DNA from: DATLOJ01 sp035536315
Lineage (GTDB): Bacteria > Actinomycetota > CADDZG01 > JAHWKV01
Assembly: GCA_035536315.1 (NCBI GenBank)
Contig: DATLOJ010000045.1
Location: 1-41,252 of the forward strand
DNA length: 41,252 nucleotides
Reading direction: 5' to 3'
The notes under the pieces are model-generated. The model did not search any database. It saw only the letters and a program-made list of their open reading frames with translations, and had not been told where the DNA came from. Positions 24,137 to 31,980 of this stretch are shown here, in pieces (the first letter of the stretch is position 1; each line of letters begins with the position of its first letter). The position numbers and the translations under genes were made by a program.

Positions 24137-25156
24137 CTAGTCCTGGTGACGGTCCTGGCCCACGAGCCTTCCCGTGAGCTCGTCCTCCAATAGGGCCACG
24201 TCTGCGTCGACCATCAGCCTGACCAGCTCGTCGAATTTCGTTTTTGGTTCCCAGCCGAGGATTTTTTTGGCCTTCGAGGCGTCTCCCAGAAGATAGTCAA
24301 CCTCCGATGGCCGGTAATAGCGCGGGTCCACCTCTACGTACTTCTCCCAGTCGAGCCCTACATGTGAGAAAGCCAGCTCACAAAACTCGCGCGGTGAGTG
24401 AGCCTCCCCCGTCGCGATTACGTAGTCGTCTGGTTTTTCCTGCTGCAGCATGAGCCACATTGCCTCGACGTACTCTTTCGCGTAGCCCCAGTCGCGCAAC
24501 GAGTCGAGGTTTCCCAAGTAGAGCTTGTCCTGAATTCCGGCCTGTATCCGGGCAACGGCACGCGAGATCTTCCTCGTCACAAAGGTCTCGCCGCGGCGCT
24601 CCGATTCGTGGTTGAACAGAATCCCGTTACAAGCAAACATGTCGTGAGCCTCGCGATAGTTGATCGTCATCCAGTACGAAAAGACTTTGGCTACGCCGTA
24701 GGGGCTACGCGGGTGGAAAGGTGTGTCTTCGTTCTGGGGCGGGGGCGCAGCCCCGTACATCTCGGATGACGAAGCTTGATAAAACCGGGTCCCTATTCCC
24801 GACGCTCTAACCGCCTCCAGAATTCGAGTCGTTCCAACTCCCGTTACGTCGGACGTGTACTCGGGCATGTCGAACGACACCTTCACATGACTCTGGGCTC
24901 CGAGGTGGTAAATCTCGTCTGGTGCAATCTCCCGAATGAGATTCACAAGAGAGCTCGAGTCGGACAGGTCTCCGTAATGATTGAAGTAGTGGACTCCCTT
25001 TTCGTGCGGATCCTTCCAAACACGATCCAGGCGATGTGTGTTTATCGAAGACGAGCGGCGAATCAGCCCGTGGACCTCATAGCCCTTCTCGAGAAGAAGC
25101 TCAGTCAGGAACGAGCCGTCCTGACCAGTCACTCCGGTGACAAACGCCTTCTTCAT
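24137..25156 (-). CDS. gmd: GDP-mannose 4,6-dehydratase
   Basis: A protein of 339 aa, close to the usual length. NADP-binding GVTGQDGSFLTELLLEKGYE (residues 7-26) is followed by HGLIRRSSSINTHRLD, the active-site stretch YQASSSEMYG, and YGVAKVFSYWMTINYRE with catalytic Tyr/Lys. LFNHESERRGETFVTRKIS is diagnostic for Gmd. It converts GDP-mannose to GDP-4-keto-6-deoxymannose, the entry to GDP-fucose, GDP-rhamnose or GDP-perosamine. No obvious partner reductase is adjacent; the epimerase at 18853-19800 might fill that role (inference). The SMR-like gene upstream ends 13 bp away on the same strand. Confidence 0.95.
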   Translation of the reverse strand: MKKAFVTGVTGQDGSFLTELLLEKGYEVHGLIRRSSSINTHRLDRVWKDPHEKGVHYFNHYGDLSDSSSLVNLIREIAPDEIYHLGAQSHVKVSFDMPEYTSDVTGVGTTRILEAVRASGIGTRFYQASSSEMYGAAPPPQNEDTPFHPRSPYGVAKVFSYWMTINYREAHDMFACNGILFNHESERRGETFVTRKISRAVARIQAGIQDKLYLGNLDSLRDWGYAKEYVEAMWLMLQQEKPDDYVIATGEAHSPREFCELAFSHVGLDWEKYVEVDPRYYRPSEVDYLLGDASKAKKILGWEPKTKFDELVRLMVDADVALLEDELTGRLVGQDRHQD

Positions 25157-25169
25157 TGAGCTGTTGACA

Positions 25170-25556
25170 CTACGTAGAATCCCCCGACCGTCCGACTATC
25201 AGAATTCCAGTGAGTATGAGGAAAATTCCGAGCCACCTTACCCAACTGACTTGCTCCTTCAGAACAAACCTCGAGAAAAGAGCGGTCAGGATGTAGGTCA
25301 GACCAGCGAAAGGATAAGCAAGACTAAGGGGTGCTCTGGACAACACAATTAGCCAGGAAACGGCCGATGCGCCAAATAAACCCAATCCCAGGACTACCTG
25401 AGGCGTCGTTGCAACCTCGGCTAACAGCTTGACGGGCCTGCCCAGCTCACCCGACCCGATGTATCCAACTTTCTCCATTCCGTTTCGAAGGAGAAGCTGA
25501 CCGGCGGTCGCAAGAAAGACAGAAAAAAGCGCGAGCGCTGCTGTTTTCAGAAACAC
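25170..25556 (-). CDS. Small four-helix EamA/SMR-like membrane protein
   Basis: A protein of 128 aa if the GTG at 25556 is used. A longer frame reaches 25655 but overlaps the divergent gene. There are four hydrophobic segments: LKTAALALFSVFLATAGQLL, VVLGLGLFGASAVSWLIVL, LAYPFAGLTYILTALFSRF and WVRWLGIFLILTGILIVG. The sequence APLSLAYPFAGLTYILTALF is typical of the DMT superfamily branch that includes ArnE/ArnF-type undecaprenyl-phosphate-sugar flippase subunits. Next to gmd and a glycan locus, flipping of a lipid-linked sugar is a reasonable guess. Drug or metabolite export is the alternative. The start is uncertain. Confidence 0.75.
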   Translation of the reverse strand: MFLKTAALALFSVFLATAGQLLLRNGMEKVGYIGSGELGRPVKLLAEVATTPQVVLGLGLFGASAVSWLIVLSRAPLSLAYPFAGLTYILTALFSRFVLKEQVSWVRWLGIFLILTGILIVGRSGDST

Positions 25557-25643
25557 ATTGGGGATTCTAATGGCGATATCAAGACGACTCCCAGAAGCAA
25601 GAAGCACGCGGTCGTGCTTTCGAAGCAATGTGCGTACGGCGGT

Positions 25644-26105
25644 ATGCTGCCGCACATGGGCCCCGAGGACGCCGAAATTGGCGCGGACGTCGACGCTGCT
25701 CAGATCATGAGTGAGGTCAGGGAAGAAGTCGCCCGCAAGCGAGCCGAGGGCCTTTACCCGCGCGAGGTAGTGCTGGAAATCGACTCGGCAAGAAGTGATG
25801 CATCACACCTTTCAGAGGCAGGCTTGGACGCCGCCCTTGCGGAGCTCCGCCTCTCCGCGCAGTTCTCCTCTGAAGTGGGGACCGAGTCGAGCAAAAGGTT
25901 CGTCGCACCGGCGGTCGAACGGGTCAAGTCCCTGATCCAGAGCACGGTCAAGTGGTACGTGGGGGCGGTTCTCGACCAGATCCGTCTCTTTTCTGAGAAC
26001 TCGATTCACACCGTCTCGATCATGGCTCGAAGGCTTCAGGACATCGAGAGCAGGCTCGAGGAGCTCGAAAAAGAGGTTAGAGAACCCAGGGCCAAGGCCG
26101 ACTAG
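25644..26105 (+). CDS. Glycan-locus protein with shared N-terminal module, 153 aa
   Basis: No named family recognised. The start is uncertain: GTG 25614, ATG 25644 or ATG 25656. The N-terminal helix IMSEVREEVARKRAEGLYPR is followed by acidic residues. A second amphipathic stretch, VKWYVGAVLDQIRLFSEN, leads to a C-terminal coiled coil (RRLQDIESRLEELEKEVRE). Both blocks reappear in the proteins at 29457-29831 (QEAAARSKRGEIPSDL; LRHLTDQMNAYSAL) and 34297-35412 (LQNKVEERRAQGELPADL; VFDQVANALSIV). It lies 4 bp before a GT4 gene on the same strand. A scaffold or membrane-edge adaptor for glycosyltransferases is possible but unproven. Confidence 0.75.
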   Translation: MLPHMGPEDAEIGADVDAAQIMSEVREEVARKRAEGLYPREVVLEIDSARSDASHLSEAGLDAALAELRLSAQFSSEVGTESSKRFVAPAVERVKSLIQSTVKWYVGAVLDQIRLFSENSIHTVSIMARRLQDIESRLEELEKEVREPRAKAD

Positions 26106-26109
26106 CCCT

Positions 26110-27312
26110 ATGAGGTCGGAATCCTCACCACTTCGAATTGCCTTCGTCCTGCCCCGATACGCCCGCGGGATATTCGGCGGCGCCGAGATGCATGCAGGGG
26201 CCCTTGCAGACAAGCTTGCGGAGATCGGGCATGAAGTCGAGATGCTCACAACGTGCGCAGTGGATCACTTCACCTGGAAGAACGAGTTGCCACCGGGAGT
26301 CGAGCAAATTGGCAGGTTGCTGGTTCGCCGTTTCCCCGCGGATGAGCGGGATCACGGGATCTTTCAGGAGTTCGAGCGGGCTATAGACGACGGGCTTCCG
26401 CTCACTCCCCAAGAAGAAGAATTGTGGCTCAGGAATCAGGTGTCCTCATTTGAAATGGAGGACTACCTTTCAGAACACGCAGAGTCGTATGACGTCGTCA
26501 TTCCCATCCCGTACCTCTTTGGCACCACCTACTTCGCGTACCGGGCCTGCCGTGGTCGCGTTGTACCGATCCCGTGCCTGCACGACGAGAGCTATGCCTA
26601 CCTCGGATTCGCAAAGGAGATGCTCGAGGGTGCGCAGGGGTTCTTGTTCAACACCCAGCCTGAGCTCGACCTTGCGAAGAGAATCGCGCCAAACATCGCT
26701 CCCACGGCGGTCGTGGGGAGCATGGGCTTTGAACCGCCGCAGACCCTTGATCCGCAGGGTTGCCGGGCTAAGTACGGCCTGCCTTCGTCATTCATCCTTT
26801 ATCTGGGAAGGCGGGAGGGCGGAAAGAACGTTCCACTGTTGATCGAATATTTCATTAGGTACAAGCAAAGACACCCCGGTGAGCTTGCTCTCGTCTTTGT
26901 TGGAAGTGGCGACGTTCAGCTTCCAACCAGGCCCGATGTCATCGAGTTGGATTTGGATTGGAAGGACCGTGACGATTTGTACGGGGCCGCAACGGCTTTC
27001 TGCCTTCCCAGCGTCAAGGAGTCCCTGTCGATAGTCATCATGCAGGCCTGGCTTGCATCGTGCCCTGTGATCGTGAATGCCCGTTGCGATGTCACCAGAG
27101 AACACTGCAGACAATCCAACGGAGGGTTGTGGTTTGGCAATTACGCGGAGTTCGAAGAAGTAGTCGGACGGCTGGCATCAAATCCCGGGCTGCGGAAGGC
27201 GCTGGGGGCAAACGGCTTTCGCTACGTTAGAACGCGTTACTCCTGGGAGGCGGTGATCGATCGAGTCAGCTCAGCGATCGAAGAATTCACGGGCAGGCAT
27301 GCACTCGCCTGA
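26110..27312 (+). CDS. GT4 glycosyltransferase, subfamily A (altered EX7E motif)
   Basis: A protein of 400 aa with GT-B fold. The N-terminal Rossmann domain has RIAFVLPRYARGIFGGAEMH and LAEIGHEVEMLTTCA. The C-terminal donor domain has SFILYLGRREGGKNVPLLIE and LALVFVGSGD. The expected EX7E motif reads KESLSIVIMQAW: the second Glu is Gln, whereas the related gene at 31981-33186 has ESFSLVLME. The mutation may alter catalysis or donor handling. The substrate is unknown. The final 14 bases overlap the next gene (27299), and the preceding gene ends 4 bp upstream, so the three form one operon. Confidence 0.88.
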   Translation: MRSESSPLRIAFVLPRYARGIFGGAEMHAGALADKLAEIGHEVEMLTTCAVDHFTWKNELPPGVEQIGRLLVRRFPADERDHGIFQEFERAIDDGLPLTPQEEELWLRNQVSSFEMEDYLSEHAESYDVVIPIPYLFGTTYFAYRACRGRVVPIPCLHDESYAYLGFAKEMLEGAQGFLFNTQPELDLAKRIAPNIAPTAVVGSMGFEPPQTLDPQGCRAKYGLPSSFILYLGRREGGKNVPLLIEYFIRYKQRHPGELALVFVGSGDVQLPTRPDVIELDLDWKDRDDLYGAATAFCLPSVKESLSIVIMQAWLASCPVIVNARCDVTREHCRQSNGGLWFGNYAEFEEVVGRLASNPGLRKALGANGFRYVRTRYSWEAVIDRVSSAIEEFTGRHALA

Positions 27313-28399
27313 AGTTCACCAGTTCCTTCCTGTATTGGCTCCAAGAGATGCTGTCGGCAATATCACGCGATTCACGCACAAAGCCTTGAAGCAGGCCGGG
27401 TACGGAGGTGGCATCTGGGCCGAGGAGATACATGGTCCCACCGCACAGGAAGCATCCGAATATCACCGGTACAAGTCGCTGAAGTCCGCGAGAAAAGGGC
27501 GCAACCTGTTGCTCTACAGGGCCTCGACGGGATCAAAACACGGGATGGTGGAATTCCTGCTTGCGCGCCGGGAGCCCAAGCTGATCTGGCACCACAACAT
27601 CACCCCCGCCCACTTCTTCACCTCTTACGATTCCAACGCAGCCGAGGTCGCTCGGAAGGGAAGGGACGAGCTCGCTAGGCTTAGTGCCGAAGTCAGCGTC
27701 GCCCTTGCAGACTCTGATTTCAATGCGAATGAGCTACACGAGCTTGGTGTCGAGACCGTGCATGTCGTTCCCCCCTTCATCCCCCCCGAGGTCGAACCAA
27801 GCAGGCCCCACTCGGAGTGGATCCGCAGAACCAAGAAAGGCGTAGATGTCCTATTTGTTGGCAGAGTGGTTCCACAAAAGGGTCATTTCCAGCTCATGAA
27901 AGCAATGGCCGCAATGAAAGCCGGGGTGGACTCTGGAGCGAGACTCTTCGTGGTTGGCGCATGGGGGCCTCGGGGCTATATGCGCTCCCTCTTCGAGGCT
28001 CGCCGGAGATTGAGATTAGAGTCGGTCGCGTTCACAGGGTCATGCTCGGCGGAGGTCCTAGCCTCCTTCTTTCAAGAATCCGACGTCTTCCTCTCCATGA
28101 GTGAGCACGAGGGATTCGGTGTCCCATTGGTTGAAGCCATGCGCGCACGGCTTCCCGTCGTTGCCCGCGACCAGGGAGCCGTCGGTGAGACTCTCGGCAA
28201 CGCGGGCATCAAGTTGAAGTCTGCCGATCCCCTGCTGGCGGCCGAGATCGTCGGCAGAGTTGCAGCCGATGAGAAGTTCCGTTCGTCCCTAGTTGACAGA
28301 CAGGTCGAAAGAGCGGAGGAGATCATGAGGTTTCCGCGGGCTGAAGCCATACTTGCCGCTGTGACCGAGGGGTTGCACGCAGGTGTTAGCGCCGCGTAG
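27299..28399 (+). CDS. GT4 glycosyltransferase, subfamily B
   Basis: A protein of 366 aa with an ATG at 27299 inside the end of the previous gene. The N-terminus is VHQFLPVLAPRDAVGNITRF, then LLLYRASTGS, IWHHNITPAHFF, ALADSDFNANELHELGV, DVLFVGRVVPQKGH and the intact donor motif MSEHEGFGVPLVEAM. It is clearly paralogous to the genes at 28402-29457 and 33183-34271 (HNVTPA/HNMSPP, HSAFSTREL/DSTFNAKEL). It transfers a hexose-type sugar from a nucleotide donor; the donor is unknown. It is convergent with 28402-29457 with only 2 bp between the stop codons. Confidence 0.88.
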   Translation: MHSPEVHQFLPVLAPRDAVGNITRFTHKALKQAGYGGGIWAEEIHGPTAQEASEYHRYKSLKSARKGRNLLLYRASTGSKHGMVEFLLARREPKLIWHHNITPAHFFTSYDSNAAEVARKGRDELARLSAEVSVALADSDFNANELHELGVETVHVVPPFIPPEVEPSRPHSEWIRRTKKGVDVLFVGRVVPQKGHFQLMKAMAAMKAGVDSGARLFVVGAWGPRGYMRSLFEARRRLRLESVAFTGSCSAEVLASFFQESDVFLSMSEHEGFGVPLVEAMRARLPVVARDQGAVGETLGNAGIKLKSADPLLAAEIVGRVAADEKFRSSLVDRQVERAEEIMRFPRAEAILAAVTEGLHAGVSAA

Positions 28400-28401
28400 C
28401 T

Positions 28402-29457
28402 TCAAGCTGCGTCTGTTATCAGCTCCAGATATCTCGCTCCATGAATATTGGGGTCGAGCTCTCGCAAGCGTTCTGCCCCAGCCTTGACGAGCCTGTCGCG
28501 CAGGTTGCGATCGCGCATCACCAAATCGATCAACGCAGCGATCTCGTTGTAGTTTTTTTCCTCGATCAAAAGACCCGCGCCACCAAGGGTTTCGGGTACC
28601 GCCGTCGAGGCGTACGCGATTATCGGAATATTGAATTTCATGGCCTCGAGAAGGGGAACACAAAATCCCTCATGCTCGCTCATCGACACCAGCACGTCAG
28701 CAATGGAGAGGTACGAGATTAACGCCGGCGTAGAGACCGGACCGGTCAGGTGGACGTCTTCGACCTTGAGCTCTTCAATGAACTTCTTGAGTGTCGTGTT
28801 GTAGAGATCCGAAGACCCTCCACCTACTAGAAACAATCGCGCTCCGGGGTCGTAGAACTTCTTGTATGCATAGAAGGACTTGATCACATCCTCCTGGCGC
28901 TTATGTGGAGACACCCTTCCGACGAACAGCAGATCGGTACCCACCTTCGAAGAGCTGAGACGCGACTGCAGGCGCGCGTCGGGATCTCGCTCGTATTCGC
29001 TAAGGTCAATGAGCACCGGAAGAGTGGCGGTTTTAGAGAACCCCATGTCGTCCAGCTCACGAGTTGAGAATGCCGAGTGGCCAATCGCGAGCTGTGCTCG
29101 ATGGGCCAGGTTTCCGATCTCAATACTCCCGGACAATGCGAGTGCTGTTGCTCTGACATCGTAAGGAGCCAGGAGACGGGCAGGGGTGACGTTGTGGTAG
29201 TCGATCACCATGGGAGCCGGCCCCCGGGCCAGCTCGCGGGCCATTCGTGAACCTATGGCGGCATGGTAAAGAGCCACTCGGCCATTTCCCGGCTCGAACT
29301 CGGTGTAATGACGGGTCATTGCGCGCACGCCGGGGTCGGCCTGCTCGACGAATATCTCACTGGGGCCGTGCTGCAAGAGCCAGCGCCGCAGCGCGATAGT
29401 GTGATTTCCGGCAGCATCTCCGCGCCGCAGGTACGGAAGAAACTGATGTATCTCCAT
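28402..29457 (-). CDS. GT4 glycosyltransferase, subfamily B
   Basis: A protein of 351 aa. MEIHQFLPYLRRGDAAGNHT opens it, then VALYHAAIGSRMARELA, VIDYHNVTPARLLAPYD, GHSAFSTRELDDMG, DLLFVGRVSPHKRQEDV and MSEHEGFCVPLLEAM with both Glu of the EX7E motif. Its ATG overlaps the TAA of the upstream small gene by 1 nt, placing it at the end of the exporter operon. It is closely related to the convergent neighbour at 27299-28399, so a local inverted duplication is likely. Confidence 0.9.
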   Translation of the reverse strand: MEIHQFLPYLRRGDAAGNHTIALRRWLLQHGPSEIFVEQADPGVRAMTRHYTEFEPGNGRVALYHAAIGSRMARELARGPAPMVIDYHNVTPARLLAPYDVRATALALSGSIEIGNLAHRAQLAIGHSAFSTRELDDMGFSKTATLPVLIDLSEYERDPDARLQSRLSSSKVGTDLLFVGRVSPHKRQEDVIKSFYAYKKFYDPGARLFLVGGGSSDLYNTTLKKFIEELKVEDVHLTGPVSTPALISYLSIADVLVSMSEHEGFCVPLLEAMKFNIPIIAYASTAVPETLGGAGLLIEEKNYNEIAALIDLVMRDRNLRDRLVKAGAERLRELDPNIHGARYLELITDAA

Positions 29458-29831
29458 TACTGCCTGCCGTCGCCTACTCGCCGAAGGATGGCTCTAAGGA
29501 CTTCGGCTTGAAGGGCCGAATATGCATTCATCTGATCGGTCAGGTGACGAAGCTGCCAAGTTGTGAGTGGGGCCAGAACGCGTTTCGCAAACCGGGCTGC
29601 CCAGGCCCCTCTGGCTCTGGTCGATGATCTGGGAATGTCTGGAACGAACTGCCAGGCCAGTAGCGCTTCGATCAGGCTTGCCACCTCGTCCATTGAAGTC
29701 GAGCCGGCAGGAGCCACATTGCGAAACTGGGAGTCAAGGCGTTCGGTCAGATCGGAGGGAATCTCCCCGCGCTTCGACCTGGCAGCGGCCTCTTGCTTTG
29801 CTTGGAGCACAGCCTCTTCATTGGAGCTCAC
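29457..29831 (-). CDS. Glycan-locus protein with shared N-terminal module, 124 aa
   Basis: No family recognised. A GTG start at 29831 overlaps the Wzt-like gene's TGA (GTGA), and its own stop overlaps the next GT4 start. The protein is almost only the module shared with 25644-26105 and 34297-35412: a helix AKQEAAARSKRGEIPSDLTE followed by RLDSQFRN, then TTWQLRHLTDQMNAYSALQA and a basic C-terminus. It has no membrane segment or signal. Its place between an ABC exporter ATPase and a glycosyltransferase, with coupling on both sides, argues for stoichiometric production with them. Confidence 0.8.
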   Translation of the reverse strand: MSSNEEAVLQAKQEAAARSKRGEIPSDLTERLDSQFRNVAPAGSTSMDEVASLIEALLAWQFVPDIPRSSTRARGAWAARFAKRVLAPLTTWQLRHLTDQMNAYSALQAEVLRAILRRVGDGRQ

Positions 29832-31036
29832 CGCGCTTTCACCTTTGCCACAGCCGGCCCCTCAGCCGAGAACTTGGCGTGAATGAACACCCTCCCCGGC
29901 TCGTCGGTCGCGTTCTCGATCTGAAAATGAATCCGTTTGCTTCTTCCGAATATTGCTCCGCTGCCGTCGGATGCATGGACCCCGACCACCAGGAAGAACC
30001 GCCCAGCCTTCATCGGTATGTCTCCAAGTTCGACTTTCAGCTTGGCGGGGCCCGGTTGGAGTGGAATTCGCTGGCCTCTCCAACCTGTGTTCGTCCCAAA
30101 GATGTGGGCAGACGAGTTGTCCATGATGTTGAGGTCGAAGATCGGGTCGTCGAGGGCAACCTTAACGTCGAGGTCTGCCTCGACAAACATCGGACTTCCC
30201 GACCTGAAAACCTCAACGGGCTTTCCTTCTCTGTTGAGAAGCTTGACGTCGACAACACGAGCGTGATCGAGGACCTCGAGATGAGCGTCCACCGATCGCT
30301 CCGCTGCAGCCATCCTTTCGCGATAACCCGCGACCACCTGAGAGGGAGACCCAAGCACCGCCAGGGCGCCGTGATCGAGCAGAGCCGCCGCGTTGCACAT
30401 CTGCTTCACGGTCTCGACGGCGTGCGTAACGACGACTATCGTTCGACCCTCTTCCTGGAACTTGCGGATTCGCTGTAGACACTTGTCCTGAAAGGACTCG
30501 TCCCCAACGGCCAGTACCTCGTCTATCAACAAGACTTCGGGGTCCATATGCACCGCCACGGCAAATCCGAGCCTTACGAACATTCCCGACGAGTAGTGAC
30601 GGACCTGGTTGTCGATGAAGTCTTCAAGCTCCGCGAACTCAACGATGTCGTCGAACTTTCGCTGGATCTCCTTTCTCGTAAAGCCCAGGATCGACGCATT
30701 CAAGTAGACGTTTTCCCGGCCGGTCAGATCAGGATGGAAGCCTGCTCCAAGCTCCAGCAGGGCGCCAAGCCGTCCATTCACGGCGACTGCCCCGGATGTC
30801 GGGTTCAAGATGCCGGCGATTATTTTGAGCAGAGTCGACTTCCCACTCCCATTCGCACCAATCAACCCGAAGGTTGTCCCTTGCGGAATTTCGAAAGAGA
30901 CATTCTCCAGAGCCCAGAACTCGTCGTATCCGCGGTCTCTTCGGAAGCGGATGACCCTCTCCTTGAGAGTGTGGGGACGTTCCTTGTATCTCTTGAACTG
31001 CTTCGAGACCTGATTCACCTCAACCGCGGACGCCAT
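29828..31036 (-). CDS. wzt: ABC transporter ATP-binding protein for surface polysaccharide export (Wzt-like)
   Basis: A protein of 402 aa from the ATG at 31036, which overlaps the permease stop by 1 nt (TGATG) behind GAGGAG. The longer open frame is inside the permease gene. Walker A is GANGSGKST (residues 60-68). The signature region is RHYSSGMFVRLGFAVAVH and Walker B is PEVLLIDEVLAVGDESF. TFGLIGANG and LLELGAGFHPDLTGRENVYL are typical of the O-antigen/teichoic acid exporter branch. Residues about 250-395 form a Wzt_C-like beta-sandwich (FDLNIMDNSSAHIFGTNTGW) that in characterised Wzt proteins binds the modified end of the glycan. With 31036-31929 it makes the exporter. Confidence 0.92.
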   Translation of the reverse strand: MASAVEVNQVSKQFKRYKERPHTLKERVIRFRRDRGYDEFWALENVSFEIPQGTTFGLIGANGSGKSTLLKIIAGILNPTSGAVAVNGRLGALLELGAGFHPDLTGRENVYLNASILGFTRKEIQRKFDDIVEFAELEDFIDNQVRHYSSGMFVRLGFAVAVHMDPEVLLIDEVLAVGDESFQDKCLQRIRKFQEEGRTIVVVTHAVETVKQMCNAAALLDHGALAVLGSPSQVVAGYRERMAAAERSVDAHLEVLDHARVVDVKLLNREGKPVEVFRSGSPMFVEADLDVKVALDDPIFDLNIMDNSSAHIFGTNTGWRGQRIPLQPGPAKLKVELGDIPMKAGRFFLVVGVHASDGSGAIFGRSKRIHFQIENATDEPGRVFIHAKFSAEGPAVAKVKAR

Positions 31037-31929
31037 CAAAGCTCCTCTGCGAAGTTTCCCTCGGCCTTGGCGAAGACGATCTGCCCAACGACCAGAAAGG
31101 CAATTCCAAGTAAAGCCACATATCCCAGCTTTTCCAGATACCACCACACCGGCTCATCCAATAACACCTGGCGAGCGTTGCCCGTCTTATCTATCGGGGC
31201 CACCTGATTGTAGAAAGCGCGTTGAAAGGAAAGAACAATCGGGGTCATCGGGTTGAGAAGGTACAAACCGAACATCCCCCGCGGGTTGAGCTTTGTGAAG
31301 ACATCGGCGACGGGATAGATGATCGGCGTCATCCAGATCCAAGCGAGCAGCGCCAGCTCCAGAAAATGCTGAATGTCTCGCAGATACACGGTCAGTCCGG
31401 AAAGCAAGAGAGCTATTCCCGCGACCAGGAGTAGCTCCACCGCCAGCGCTGCCGGGACGAGCACGAGATATTCGCTGATGAAATCGTGCCGAAAGATCAG
31501 AAGAAAGGCCATCAGAACCATCATTTGAAGTCCGAAATGAAACAGGGCACCGCCCACCGCCGACATCGGCAGTACCTCTCTTGGGAAATAGACCTTCTTG
31601 AGCAATGCTCCGTTGGCGACGACCGACCCAGCACCACTTTGCACCGACGTTGCGAAAAGGGTCCAGGGCAGCAAACCGCTCAGCAGGAAAAAATGGAATT
31701 CAGGAACGGCTTGTCCGAGAAACAGGTCGAAGACGACGTAGAAGACAACCAGATACAAGACCGGGTTCAGCATCGACCACATGAAACCGAGTACGGAATC
31801 CTTGTACCGGACCTTGAGTTCCTTGCGAACCAGGTTGAGCAGAAGCTCCCTGTATCGAAAAGGTCTGCTCAGCCGCTCAAATAAATTGAACGGCACGCCA
31901 CGGCTAACGGTGTGTTGCTTTCCGGTCAA
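31036..31929 (-). CDS. wzm: ABC-2 type polysaccharide export permease (Wzm-like)
   Basis: A protein of 297 aa with six hydrophobic segments. The conserved N-terminal block is LVRKELKVRYKDSVLGFMWS, followed by MLNPVLYLVVFYVVFDLFLG. FFLLSGLLPWTLFATSVQSG, REVLPMSAVGGALFHFG, MTPIIYPVADVF and LYLLNPMTPIVLSFQRAFYN are all usual for the Wzm/TagG family. With the ATPase gene immediately downstream (1-nt overlap), it would export a completed polyprenyl-linked glycan through the membrane. It starts 51 bp after the stop of the upstream GT4 gene. Confidence 0.92.
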   Translation of the reverse strand: MTGKQHTVSRGVPFNLFERLSRPFRYRELLLNLVRKELKVRYKDSVLGFMWSMLNPVLYLVVFYVVFDLFLGQAVPEFHFFLLSGLLPWTLFATSVQSGAGSVVANGALLKKVYFPREVLPMSAVGGALFHFGLQMMVLMAFLLIFRHDFISEYLVLVPAALAVELLLVAGIALLLSGLTVYLRDIQHFLELALLAWIWMTPIIYPVADVFTKLNPRGMFGLYLLNPMTPIVLSFQRAFYNQVAPIDKTGNARQVLLDEPVWWYLEKLGYVALLGIAFLVVGQIVFAKAEGNFAEEL

Positions 31930-31980
31930 AAGTCCGCCTTGGAAGGAATTTGAAGATGATAGCCGGACTGATCTAGTTCC

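Noticed and set aside
31931..31969. AGTCCG/CGGACT inverted repeat as a terminator
   Set aside because: Only 6 bp, a 27-nt loop and no T tract.
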